From Paenibacillus sp. 1781tsa1 (GTDB lineage Bacteria; Bacillota; Bacilli; Paenibacillales; Paenibacillaceae), in assembly GCF_024159265.1 (NCBI RefSeq), contig NZ_JAMYWY010000001.1, forward strand, positions 6,572,001-6,636,000: a stretch of DNA of 64,000 nucleotides, written 5' to 3'. The position numbers were made by a program, and so were the translations under genes. The notes under the pieces are model-generated. The model saw only the letters and a program-made list of their open reading frames with translations. It did no database searches and was not told where the DNA came from. This document shows, piece after piece, positions 25,761-34,822 of this stretch; the stretch's first letter is position 1, and every line of letters begins with the position of its first letter.

Positions 25761-26657
25761 TTAGTACACCTCCCCGGTTAGAAATTTCAGATGACCCGTC
25801 AGCACCGATAGCTCGGCGGGTGTCTTCATATACAATTCGCCATCCGTGTCAGCTGACATCGGCGTATCTGTGTTCACTTTTAGCGTAGATGCCTTGAAGT
25901 ATGAAATGCTCTCACTCTGAGGTTGCCAATCTCCCTCCGGCTTATGCGACAGGATCTCTCGCAGCAGCGGGATGCCTGTCTCATGAATAATGAGTACGTC
26001 CAGCTCCCCATCCTGCAATGCATCCGGTGCAAAAGGCAGGGCATTCGTTCCCAGGAAACGGCCGTTGGCTGCGTAGATCATCACCGCTTCGCCTGCCATC
26101 TCTTTCCCATCCGCCTCCAATTGATAACGAAACGGCTCCGTATGACTAATCGTCTGCAACGTGCTGATGAAATAACTAAGCTTACCCAGCGCGCCTTTCA
26201 GATTCTCGTTAATATTCTGCGATGCATCACTGATCAAGCCAATGCCAAAAAAGTTCGTGAACACCCGATCGTTAGCTCGTCCCACATCAATAGATACCAC
26301 CCGACCTGCGAGCATTTCTTGTGCAGCAGTCTCTGCATCGGGTGAAATGCCGAGTGAACGCGCAAAGTCATTACAGGTGCCTCCAGGCAATATGCCAATC
26401 AACGGAGGATGTTGCAGATCAGCCAGTCCATTCACGCATTCATGCACCGTGCCATCCCCACCCAGGATAAAAACCACATCGAATTGTTCCCCACGCTCAC
26501 GACACAGCTTCTCTCCCTCACCTGGTTCGTCCGTGCGCACAATAACGAGTTCATGAACAGCGGGAGCCAGCACACCAGCGACAAGACCCACTGTATTCTC
26601 ACGATTGGCCTTGCCTGAATGATGATGATGAATTAACAATGCTTTGTTAAACTCCAT
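25761..26657 (-). CDS. Diacylglycerol/lipid kinase (DagK/YegS-like)
   Basis: A 298-residue lipid kinase of the diacylglycerol-kinase catalytic family. The nucleotide-binding motif GGDGTVHECVNGL and the following GILPGGTCNDFARSLGI are conserved apart from Cys in place of Gly in GTGND; the C-terminal DGELDVLIIHE block is also present. Such enzymes phosphorylate diacylglycerol or related lipids with ATP and return lipid products to phospholipid synthesis. The start MEFNKALL at 26657 has GGAGG nine bases upstream; seven extra in-frame codons upstream would overlap it. It is convergent with the GNAT gene. Confidence 0.85.
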   Translation of the reverse strand: MEFNKALLIHHHHSGKANRENTVGLVAGVLAPAVHELVIVRTDEPGEGEKLCRERGEQFDVVFILGGDGTVHECVNGLADLQHPPLIGILPGGTCNDFARSLGISPDAETAAQEMLAGRVVSIDVGRANDRVFTNFFGIGLISDASQNINENLKGALGKLSYFISTLQTISHTEPFRYQLEADGKEMAGEAVMIYAANGRFLGTNALPFAPDALQDGELDVLIIHETGIPLLREILSHKPEGDWQPQSESISYFKASTLKVNTDTPMSADTDGELYMKTPAELSVLTGHLKFLTGEVY

Positions 26658-26971
26658 CCTTCTCTTCCTCCATTCCAATGCTTCTTAACCTTTACCCATA
26701 TAGGTCGAAGCCGTAAACAAGCCCTGCGCTAAGCAACCATCATTCCGAATAGGTTCCCCAACCAGATATGCACCCTAATCCTCATTCATTCGTAATAGCT
26801 ATATAACTCGTTGATCTTACAAACCATTTCCTTGGTTAACCAGATGTATGCATGAGAAAAAGGGTTTCTCCACACCTTATGTCATAAGGCTGCAAATTTT
26901 GCTGGTGAGAACCCATTCAAAACAATTCAAAACGGTTATATCTATACCATATACGAATGGAGGGATTCCGT

Positions 26972-27577
26972 ATGATTCCAGCAACGTTGGAACAATTGGA
27001 GCAAGTTCGCAAGGAATGCCGTACCATGGTTCGCAAAAGAGCTACCGCATCTGCCGGTACAACACTCGTTCCCCTGCCCGGTACAGACGTACTGGCTGAT
27101 GTGGGGATGCTGATGCAGCTGTTGCCTGCCATTAACAATAAATTCGGATTATCACAAAAACAGCTGGACGGCATGGACCCCGAGACCAAATCCATGATCT
27201 ATGGATTCGTCATGTCCATCGGAAGCAAAGTCATCGGACGTATGGTGACGAAAGAACTGGTTGTACAGGTTTTGAAAAGAGTCGGCGTACGCGTAGCCAC
27301 CAAATCGGTCGCCAAATTCGTCCCATTTGCTGGACAGGGATTGGCTGCTGCACTTAGCTTCACAGCCATGCGCTATGTGGGTAACAAACATGTGGATGAC
27401 TGTTATGAAGTCGTCAAACGTATGATTGAGCAGCGCGAATTGATCCCGGGCGAACCCGCTCCGTCTGCACTGGAGGAAGCTAAGAATGATGAAAAGGAGC
27501 TGGACGTAAAATCGTCTACCCGTAACGGTCCAGATGATGCAGATGAGCCTGCGAAAGAGTTGTCTGACGATCGCTAA
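26972..27577 (+). CDS. DUF697-like helical protein
   Basis: A 201-residue protein. The central region LVPLPGTDVLADVGMLMQLL and FVPFAGQGLAAALSFTAMRY resembles the hydrophobic helical domain of DUF697/YcjF-type proteins, which associate with membranes and sometimes with GTPases. The last 40 residues are acidic and probably disordered. ATG at 26972 has GGAGGG about eight bases upstream, so the in-frame ATG five codons earlier is not the start. There is no neighbouring GTPase. Family assignment is by pattern only. Confidence 0.6.
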   Translation: MIPATLEQLEQVRKECRTMVRKRATASAGTTLVPLPGTDVLADVGMLMQLLPAINNKFGLSQKQLDGMDPETKSMIYGFVMSIGSKVIGRMVTKELVVQVLKRVGVRVATKSVAKFVPFAGQGLAAALSFTAMRYVGNKHVDDCYEVVKRMIEQRELIPGEPAPSALEEAKNDEKELDVKSSTRNGPDDADEPAKELSDDR

Positions 27578-27670
27578 ATGAACTGGCTCGGCCCCGATTT
27601 CTATATCGGGTGATGACTCGCGACTCAAATTAGGGCAACATTCAACGTTCGGCTTCCATATATTAAGATG

Positions 27671-27712
27671 AAAAGGGACAAAGCAGTGTATACACTGCTT
27701 TGTCCCTTTTTT
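27671..27712. terminator. Perfect 40-bp palindromic terminator
   Basis: Positions 27671-27710 form a perfect inverted repeat centred on TGTATACA, with outer arms AAAAGGGACAAAGC and GCTTTGTCCCTTTT and T residues to 27712. It would terminate transcription from either side. Confidence 0.88.
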
Positions 27713-27824
27713 AAACATCATAGCTCCAATTACTGGAGCAAGATGATGTGTACCAATGTGTAAACATATATACCGATGTGTGCCAATGAATAGAAACCTG
27801 TCGGTTTAACAGATGACATGATAT

Positions 27825-28019
27825 CTAACGAAGCGAGCACACGCTATTTGGTCATTTTCAGCCATTCCGGAAATGTAACGAACCGTAGACACTTTATTTC
27901 CTCAATCTGCAGTTTATTTTACCGTTTTGTGCTGCTTATCCGAGAAATAACATGTCTCAAGTTCGTTAGAATTGGAAGTGCTTAATAATCCTCCATATAA
28001 GGTGTCAACGATTCGTTAG
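27825..28019. repeat. CTAACGAA-family palindromic repeat, copy 2 (nested)
   Basis: The outer ends are CTAACGAA (27825-27832) and TTCGTTAG (28012-28019). A nested unit at 27876-27968 has TAACGAAC paired with GTTCGTTA, then AGACA with TGTCT, then TATTTC with GAAATA, so it can fold into one interrupted stem. It looks like one repeat unit inside the remains of another. Confidence 0.6.
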
Positions 28020-28183
28020 CCTGGACGATGGATAACGAATCCACCTGTCTGCATCTCACGCAAACAATTGAAAGGCTGACGAGCACCTCAACCCAGTTAC
28101 CATGCCAACGTTCTTTCATATCTTATATATCCCGAATCCAATCAGCCCCACATTAGAATCCACTCGTCTGGATACACAACAAA

Positions 28184-28218
28184 TAGCCGGGAACCCCTAA
28201 TAGGGGCTCCCGGCTATT
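28184..28218 (-). terminator. Terminator of the MarR-ABC-ABC operon
   Basis: ATAGCCGGGAACCCCTA pairs with TAGGGGCTCCCGGCTAT, giving a strong GC stem. On the minus strand it is followed by TTTGTTG. It begins 20 bases after the last stop codon. Confidence 0.8.
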
Positions 28219-28237
28219 CTTGTTATTTACATTTTCA

Positions 28238-30115
28238 TCAGATCGCCTGCGGTTGTTGCTCCGCAAATTGACTATTGTACAGATCGGCGTAGAAGCCCTG
28301 ACTTGCCATCAATTCATCATGATTGCCCTGTTCAATCACGTTACCATGATCCATCACCAGGATCAGATCAGCGCCGCGAATGGTGGACAAACGGTGTGCA
28401 ATGACAAAGCTCGTGCGATCCTTCATCAGATCATTCATTGCTTTCTGGATAAACACTTCGGTCCGTGTATCCACGCTACTCGTCGCTTCATCCAGAATGA
28501 GGATGGCCGGGTTCGCCAGAATTGCTCTTGCAATGGTCAGCAACTGTTTCTGCCCTTGAGAGATGTTCGACGCCTCTTCATTCAGCACCGTATCATATCC
28601 ATCAGGCAGTGTACGAATAAAGTGATCCGCATGTGCCGCAACGGCTGCCTTGATTACATCCTCTTCCGTAGAACCTTCTCGACCATAGGCGATGTTGTCC
28701 CGAATCGTTCCGTTGAACAACCAGGTATCCTGAAGCACCATGCCGAACAGACTGCGCAGCTTGCCACGCTCCATATCCTTAATGTCGGCACCGTCAATCG
28801 TAATCTGACCATCCTGAATTTCATAGAAACGCATTAACAGGTTGATCAGAGTCGTTTTACCGGCTCCCGTTGGTCCAACAATGGCTACCGTCTGTCCCGG
28901 TTTTACATTAATGTTCATATTATGAATGAGCAGTTCATTTTCTTTATATCCAAAATTAACACCTTGGAACGCAACCGCACCTCTAGGCTGCTGTAATTGC
29001 ACAGGTTGATTGGACTCCGGAACTTCTTCCTCTTCATCCAGCAACTCAAATACCCGTTCTGCCGAAGCAATCGTCGATTGAATGATATTGGAGATATTAG
29101 CAATCTGGTTAATTGGTTGTGTGAATTGACGGGAATACTGCGTGAAGGCCAGAATATCCCCGATGGAGATAGATCCACGTGTAACGAAAATCCCACCAAC
29201 CACACAGATCAGTACATAACCCAGGTTACCGACAAAACTCATGAGCGGCATAATAATACCGGAGATAAACTGGGCTTTCCAACCGGATTCATACAACTCT
29301 TCATTGACCTTCTCGAATTGCTGTACCGATTGTTCTTCGCGTCCAAATGCTTTGACAACCTTGTGTCCCGTGTACATCTCTTCGACATGACCGTTCAGTT
29401 CCCCAAGGGATTTCTGTTGACCCGCAAAGTGTTTTTGAGAACGGGAAGCGACCAGCATGACAACAACAACACTGAGTGGCAGAGTCAAAATCGTGATCAG
29501 CGTCATCCATGGACTAATCGTCAGCATCATGATGATTACTCCGACAATCGTTACGATGGACGTAATGAACTGTGCCAAACTTTGCTGAAGGGTATTACTG
29601 ATATTGTCCACGTCATTCGTGGCACGGCTCAGTGTCTCCCCAGTCGTGCGGGAGTCGAAATATTTCAAAGGAAGGCGTCCAACCTTCGCACTGATCTGCT
29701 CACGCATGTCATAGACAACACGCTGGGCTACACCAGCCATCAGGTATTGCTGAACATACATGAATGCAGCACTGAACAGATAGAGCCCGCCAAGCAGGTA
29801 TAATACTTTCATCAATGCAGGAAAATCAATCCCGGCCCCCTGCACACCCTGAAGGATGGCAATGGCGCCTTTGCTGAGAATATCCGTACCTTCGGCCATG
29901 ATCTTAGGACTGATGATACTGAATACGGTACTCAGAATGGCTGCAACCAGCACACCGAGTAGACGTGAACTGTGGGGCTGGAGATAACGAATCAAACGCC
30001 GTAGTGTGCCTTTGAAATCTTTTGCTTTCTCAGCGGGAGGTCGCATGCCCATACCGGGACCGGGTCCCGGTCCACCGTGGGGACGAGGCGACTTGCGTTC
30101 TGTACGTTCACTCAT
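28238..30115 (-). CDS. ABC exporter subunit with canonical ATPase site (half-transporter)
   Basis: A 625-residue half-transporter: six transmembrane helices (about residues 45-340) fused to an ABC ATPase (about 370-610). It has Walker A GPTGAGKTT, a signature altered to ISQGQ, and Walker B LILDEATSSVD with the catalytic glutamate present. The first 45 residues form an unusual Gly/Pro-rich basic leader (PHGGPGPGPGMGM). It overlaps the partner gene by four bases (ATGA). Together the two make a heterodimeric type I exporter of the BmrCD/LmrCD kind, probably exporting drugs, peptides or lipids. Confidence 0.88.
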   Translation of the reverse strand: MSERTERKSPRPHGGPGPGPGMGMRPPAEKAKDFKGTLRRLIRYLQPHSSRLLGVLVAAILSTVFSIISPKIMAEGTDILSKGAIAILQGVQGAGIDFPALMKVLYLLGGLYLFSAAFMYVQQYLMAGVAQRVVYDMREQISAKVGRLPLKYFDSRTTGETLSRATNDVDNISNTLQQSLAQFITSIVTIVGVIIMMLTISPWMTLITILTLPLSVVVVMLVASRSQKHFAGQQKSLGELNGHVEEMYTGHKVVKAFGREEQSVQQFEKVNEELYESGWKAQFISGIIMPLMSFVGNLGYVLICVVGGIFVTRGSISIGDILAFTQYSRQFTQPINQIANISNIIQSTIASAERVFELLDEEEEVPESNQPVQLQQPRGAVAFQGVNFGYKENELLIHNMNINVKPGQTVAIVGPTGAGKTTLINLLMRFYEIQDGQITIDGADIKDMERGKLRSLFGMVLQDTWLFNGTIRDNIAYGREGSTEEDVIKAAVAAHADHFIRTLPDGYDTVLNEEASNISQGQKQLLTIARAILANPAILILDEATSSVDTRTEVFIQKAMNDLMKDRTSFVIAHRLSTIRGADLILVMDHGNVIEQGNHDELMASQGFYADLYNSQFAEQQPQAI

Positions 30116-31839
30116 GCGATCTCCTCCTCTGTCAGCTGGGAGGATACAATCTCGCGATACACTTCATTGTGCTCCAACAGCTCTTTATGTGTTCCTGAAC
30201 CTACTATTCGGCCCTCATCCATAACCAGAATGCGATCGGCATCCATTACTGTACTTACGCGTTGGGCTACAATCAGCACAGCCGCTTCTGTCGTTTCGGA
30301 CTTGAGCGCAGCACGAAGTTTAGCATCCGTTTTGAAATCGAGAGCAGAGAAACTGTCATCAAAGATATAGACTTCCGGACGGCGAACAAGTGCGCGGGCG
30401 ATGGACAGACGTTGCTTTTGTCCACCAGATACGTTGTTACCACCTTGCGCGATAAGGCTGTCATATCCATCTTTCATCTCGGTAATGAAGTTCTCTGCCT
30501 GAGCCGTACGGGCCGCATGCACAACTTCATCCATTGTGGCATCGTCTTTCCCGTGACGAATATTCTCCGTAATCGTACCCGTGAAGAGAACTGCCTTTTG
30601 TGGTACAAAGCCAATTTTGGCACGTAAATCTTCCTGCCGAAGCTCACGCACATCCGTACCATTTACCCGAACACTGCCTTCGGTCACATCATAGAATCGT
30701 GGAATAAGACTGAGCAATGTCGATTTCCCCGAACCCGTACCACCAATGATGGCGGTTGTCTCACCTGAGCGAGCTGTGAAGGATATATCGGACAACGCTG
30801 GATTCTCTGCGCCCGGATAACGGAAAGTTACATTGTCAAACTCAATCATACCCTGCATGGATTGCATACCACGAGGCTGCTCGGGATTGCTAAGATCCGG
30901 ATGCATATCAAGCACTTCGTTGATCCGTTCTGCCGATGCTGAAGCTCTTGGAATCATGACAAAGATCATGGAAACCATAATCAGTGAGAACATGATTTGC
31001 ATGGCATATTGAATGAAGGCAATCAATGCACCGATGTTCATATTGCCGCTGTCGATCCGCATCCCACCAAAATAAAGGATGGCAATCATCGAAAAGTTCA
31101 TAACCAGCATCATCACAGGCATGATGGTCGCCATGAGCACATTAACTTTAATCGAAGAATCTCTCAGTTCCGTGTTGGCCCCGTTAAAGCGCACACGCTC
31201 ATGCTCCCCACGGTTGAATGAACGAACGACGCGAATCCCTGTTAACTGCTCACGCAGCACGAGGTTGAGTCGGTCCAGCTTTTTCTGAATGGTTTTGAAC
31301 AAAGGTAAACCCTTGGAACCAATCAGCGCAATGGCTCCGCCCAGTACAGGAAGCACGACCAGGAAGATTGTAGATAGTTTAGCGTCCTGTGATACCGCCA
31401 TGAAGATACCCCCGATACACATGAGCGGAGCCATAATCATCATGCGCAGCATCATCGTAAGTACATTCTGTACCTGCGTGATATCATTCGTCGTACGCGT
31501 AATCAGGGAAGCAGTACCCATCTTATCGAACTCTTGGAGCGAGAAGTTCTCCACATGGCGGAAAACTCTGCTGCGCAATTGTTTGGCAAATCCACCCGCC
31601 GTTCGAGAGGAGAGGTAACTGGCGATCACCGAACACGCTGTTCCGCCAATCGCGATGACCAACATCCATCCACCAATCTGCCAAATATACGGGACATCTC
31701 CTTTAATGATGCCGAAATTCACGATATCTGCCATTAGTGTAGGCAGATACAATTCAGCAAGCGACTGAAACAGTACCAAAACCAGAATGAAGATAATCGG
31801 TATTCGGTAAGGCTTCAGCATGCGAAACAGTTTCATCAT
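30112..31839 (-). CDS. ABC exporter subunit with degenerate ATPase site (half-transporter)
   Basis: A 575-residue half-transporter with six N-terminal membrane helices and an ABC domain. Walker A is GGTGSGKST and the signature is the standard VSGGQKQR. Walker B reads VYIFDDSFSALD, where Asp replaces the catalytic Glu, the mark of the non-catalytic partner in heterodimeric exporters. It overlaps both neighbours by four bases, so the three genes are translationally coupled behind the MarR regulator. Confidence 0.88.
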   Translation of the reverse strand: MMKLFRMLKPYRIPIIFILVLVLFQSLAELYLPTLMADIVNFGIIKGDVPYIWQIGGWMLVIAIGGTACSVIASYLSSRTAGGFAKQLRSRVFRHVENFSLQEFDKMGTASLITRTTNDITQVQNVLTMMLRMMIMAPLMCIGGIFMAVSQDAKLSTIFLVVLPVLGGAIALIGSKGLPLFKTIQKKLDRLNLVLREQLTGIRVVRSFNRGEHERVRFNGANTELRDSSIKVNVLMATIMPVMMLVMNFSMIAILYFGGMRIDSGNMNIGALIAFIQYAMQIMFSLIMVSMIFVMIPRASASAERINEVLDMHPDLSNPEQPRGMQSMQGMIEFDNVTFRYPGAENPALSDISFTARSGETTAIIGGTGSGKSTLLSLIPRFYDVTEGSVRVNGTDVRELRQEDLRAKIGFVPQKAVLFTGTITENIRHGKDDATMDEVVHAARTAQAENFITEMKDGYDSLIAQGGNNVSGGQKQRLSIARALVRRPEVYIFDDSFSALDFKTDAKLRAALKSETTEAAVLIVAQRVSTVMDADRILVMDEGRIVGSGTHKELLEHNEVYREIVSSQLTEEEIA

Positions 31840-32381
31840 GGCGTATCATCTCCTCTTGTCGTCGAATCATCCTTTTGCAAGGAAGTTAATGTATCAAAAA
31901 AGGTGTAAACCTTTGTCAACAACTCAGCCAGCTGAGTACTGTCTTGCTCACCCAGATGCTCGACTAACTTGTTGAATATTTCCATTCGTTCTTGGTGAGC
32001 AGCCCGAATAACTTCACGACCTGCTTCAGTAATCGTGATACGCACAGCACGGCGATCCTTCGGGTCCATCGTTCGTTCCACCAGCCCTTCGTCCTCAAGG
32101 CCACGAATAACCGGGGTTATCGTTGGTGATTTCACCCGCAGTAACGCACTGATTTCCGATACTTTTAATCCTGGGCGACTCTCATTTAGCTCTCTCTCAA
32201 AATCTGGCGGATTATCCCGCCAATCCAGACGTTCTCCCGGATGCGTACCATGAAGCAAACAAGCCAGCACCATAATTTCATTGTGATTGCGCCCATGAGG
32301 TTTATGTTGCCTCCATTTGCCTTTATTAAACTGCATGATGGAGTACAAAAGCTTCTGAGCGACTGGATCTATATCAGTCAT
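31836..32381 (-). CDS. MarR-family regulator of the ABC exporter operon
   Basis: A 181-residue winged-helix protein. The DNA-binding part is LKVSEISALLRVKSPTITPV followed by the wing DPKDRRAVRITITEAG, standard for MarR. The start MTDIDPVAQ at 32381 is used because AAGGAGGGACC lies upstream; the open frame continues 31 codons further without a ribosome binding site and would cover the operator region. It is first in the operon and probably represses it, being relieved by a substrate of the exporter. Confidence 0.88.
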   Translation of the reverse strand: MTDIDPVAQKLLYSIMQFNKGKWRQHKPHGRNHNEIMVLACLLHGTHPGERLDWRDNPPDFERELNESRPGLKVSEISALLRVKSPTITPVIRGLEDEGLVERTMDPKDRRAVRITITEAGREVIRAAHQERMEIFNKLVEHLGEQDSTQLAELLTKVYTFFDTLTSLQKDDSTTRGDDTP

Positions 32382-32441
32382 AATGGGTCCCTCCTTCTTT
32401 CTCTTTATCATTCCATAGATATCCAGCATCATAGGACATCT

Positions 32442-32489
32442 ATTAAATAGCAGTACAATTAAATAGATGCACAATTAATTAGGTGTACT
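32442..32489 (-). promoter_or_regulatory. Three tandem 16-bp repeats in the MarR operon promoter
   Basis: Three abutting units read ATTAAATAGCAGTACA, ATTAAATAGATGCACA and ATTAATTAGGTGTACT. They end near a minus-strand -35-like TTGCGA and cover the -10/start region of the MarR operon. An exact 16-bp period over three units is unlikely by chance and is a candidate operator array. Confidence 0.6.
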
Positions 32490-32655
32490 AAGTATATTAT
32501 CGCAAGAAGCCAATGTCAAACATCAAAAAATAACCAATATTAGCCCATAACCAAGAGCCTACACGCGCTTGATTATGGGGTTTATCATTTTGCCGTCATT
32601 GGAGCCAGATATAATTAATTTAAAGTGTGGTAACCCGAATTGAAGGAGATGAAGA

Positions 32656-34650
32656 TTGAAGATGAACAGATTCAAAATAGGAAAAACAGGCTTGTTATTG
32701 GCTTTGTTTGCAGTTTTATTAAGCGGATGTGTAACCAACAAAAGTTCCATTATAATACTATATCCCAATGATAAACCGAGCGAAGGGACTCAAATATTTT
32801 TCAGGTATTCCAGTGGAGAAGTTGTACAAGTTCCAGATATCGGAGGTAACAGCAGTGTAGAAGCTATCATGGATATTAATAAAAAGATCGTCGGGGGATA
32901 CGCTGAAGCGGATGGAATAGCTTGGGTTCCCGATAACTATATCCCTGATATGTCTGGCAATCTAATTAATATTCACAATATTCAGAGTAACAAATCAGCA
33001 ACTGCCGCACATCATGTGCAGTTAATTGCGGCATCTCAGCCTTCCGCCTATCCGGGTTATCTAAATTATACGTTGGCTGTCTACGATGAGCAGGGGCAAC
33101 CTGTTAACAATCGAACTGAAATCTTCCTGCATGGAGACGATCCAAATTTAGAATTTCATAGTCTGAATGGATATGGTGACCCAACCGTAGCCAATGGATA
33201 TTCATACTATACACAGGGTGGACTTGTAACCTTTCCGATCAAATCGGGACCAATCACAAAACCTATCAGCGTATACTCTGGCTCAAAATTACTTAATGAT
33301 AACTTACTATCCATTGTTACCGATGTGAAAATAACCACCCCGGACGATGTCTTTTCTGTACTTGCTGGTGAAACGTTGGCTCTAAATGCTGCAATCTCAC
33401 CTTCTAACGCGATCAATCCTGCCGTGACTTGGTCTGTCTCGCCTCAAACCGGAACGGCCACGATCGATCCGACTACAGGCGTACTTACCGCCGGAGACCC
33501 GGGAACCGTTTTGGCTCAGGCGGTTGCTACAGATGGTAGTGGAGTTGTCGGCAGTGTGCAGGTCACCATTAAGCCAACTTCTGTTCTCGTGAATTCCATT
33601 ACTATCAGCGGAAGCAATTCTGTGCAACAAGGTCAGTCCATTCCACTCACGGCAAATGTCCTTCCAGCCGATGCCAAGAATCCTTCTGTCGTCTGGTCAG
33701 TGCAGGACGGAACAGGTAAAGCGACCATTGATGCAAACGGAAAACTAACGGGAACAACAGTAGGAACCGTTCTGGTTAAAGCCGAGGCAGCAGATCTATC
33801 AGGCGTATTCGGAACCAAAACCGTTGTAATTACCACGTTTAACAACGGAAGTAATGGAGGCAATACAGGTGGTAACTCTGGAGGTAATTCAAGTGGTGGT
33901 TCAGGCTCACCAGCAGCTCCCACACCAGTTCCTACACCTGCGCCAACGCCCGTGACTCCATCCGATCCGAGTCCTCAGCCAGCACCCGGAACAGCTGTGG
34001 TACCTGGACCTACATTCAACAGTCAAATTCTTAATATGGATAGCTTCATATCCAGCTTCACTCAGAAGGTTAAAGCTGCACAGTCCAATCCTGCGACTGT
34101 TCAATTAACGGATACCACCACGCACTGGGCGGGATCAACTGTAACTACATTCGTGAAGCTGGGTGTCGTAACGGGTTATACCGATGGCTCGTTCCATCCA
34201 AATGCCAGTATTACCCGTGCTGAGTTCGCAACCCTGATCGCCAAAGTATTTGATCTGTCGAGCAACCAAGGCAAAACAATAAGCGACGTATCGGGTCACT
34301 GGGCAGAATCGTCCATTCGATCTCTGCAAAGCAAGGGTGTGTTGTCCGGTTACCCGGACGGCACATTCAGACCGAATCAAGAGATCAAACGTTCTGAGAT
34401 CATCGCCATCATCTCGCGCATTATGGATTTAAGCAAAGTAACATCCGCAGAAGCACCCGCTTTCTCCGATCTGGAGCAAACTTGGAATAAAGATCAACTC
34501 CAGCAAGCGGCAGCAGCCGGAATTATTCAAGGAGATCGCAATGGAGAATTCCATCCCGCGAACTCCGCTTCCCGTGCAGAAGCACTGACTATTATTTTGC
34601 GAGTTCTCCAGACCAATTCTGAATTTGAAGCACTTCTGCAATCCCTATAA
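32656..34650 (+). CDS. Surface lipoprotein with Big-type Ig domains and three SLH domains
   Basis: A 664-residue exported protein. A signal peptide ends in the lipobox LLSGC (Cys25). Two Ig-like Big_2 domains follow (about residues 220-305 and 310-395), each with the VTWSVSP/VVWSVQD and GVLTAG/GKLTGT blocks. Then come a Gly/Ser/Asn linker and a Pro-rich stretch of PTPAPTP type (about 396-450), and three SLH domains to the end (HWAGS...GYTDGSFHPNASITRAEFA; HWAESS...GYPDGTFRPNQEIKRSE; a third, diverged). SLH domains bind pyruvylated cell-wall polymer. The start is TTG at 32656 with GGAG seven bases upstream, or ATG two codons later. Lipid and SLH anchors on one chain are unusual. Confidence 0.88.
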   Translation: MKMNRFKIGKTGLLLALFAVLLSGCVTNKSSIIILYPNDKPSEGTQIFFRYSSGEVVQVPDIGGNSSVEAIMDINKKIVGGYAEADGIAWVPDNYIPDMSGNLINIHNIQSNKSATAAHHVQLIAASQPSAYPGYLNYTLAVYDEQGQPVNNRTEIFLHGDDPNLEFHSLNGYGDPTVANGYSYYTQGGLVTFPIKSGPITKPISVYSGSKLLNDNLLSIVTDVKITTPDDVFSVLAGETLALNAAISPSNAINPAVTWSVSPQTGTATIDPTTGVLTAGDPGTVLAQAVATDGSGVVGSVQVTIKPTSVLVNSITISGSNSVQQGQSIPLTANVLPADAKNPSVVWSVQDGTGKATIDANGKLTGTTVGTVLVKAEAADLSGVFGTKTVVITTFNNGSNGGNTGGNSGGNSSGGSGSPAAPTPVPTPAPTPVTPSDPSPQPAPGTAVVPGPTFNSQILNMDSFISSFTQKVKAAQSNPATVQLTDTTTHWAGSTVTTFVKLGVVTGYTDGSFHPNASITRAEFATLIAKVFDLSSNQGKTISDVSGHWAESSIRSLQSKGVLSGYPDGTFRPNQEIKRSEIIAIISRIMDLSKVTSAEAPAFSDLEQTWNKDQLQQAAAAGIIQGDRNGEFHPANSASRAEALTIILRVLQTNSEFEALLQSL

Positions 34651-34666
34651 TATGATGAAATAATTG

Positions 34667-34708
34667 AAGCCTGCCAAGCCTGTTTCCAGGTCTATGGTGG
34701 GCTTTTTT
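34667..34708 (+). terminator. Terminator of the SLH lipoprotein gene
   Basis: AAGCCTGCC (34667-34675) pairs with GGTGGGCTT (34696-34704), including G-T pairs, and six T residues follow. Confidence 0.7.
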
Positions 34709-34822
34709 AACAGATTCAACCATCGATGGAAGCTTCCTTTTTGATCTCAAAAATAAATGTGAGTATCCGCTCTCCAACACGTATGTTTTTAATCCTTATT
34801 CTGATAACATAGGAGGCATATC

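Larger units (their letters stand above)
27578..28237. other. Non-coding 660-bp region with terminators and palindromic repeat
   Basis: No gene is supported here. From left to right it holds the terminator palindrome at 27671-27712, the CTAACGAA-family repeat at 27825-28019, and the terminator of the ABC exporter operon at 28184-28218. The open frames crossing it are antisense to known genes or lack ribosome binding sites. Confidence 0.7.

Noticed and set aside
27152-27721. 189-codon minus-strand open frame
   Set aside because: Antisense to the DUF697-like gene, and its start lies inside the terminator palindrome.
32442-32489. CRISPR-like array
   Set aside because: The three repeats are directly abutting with no spacers and no cas genes are near.
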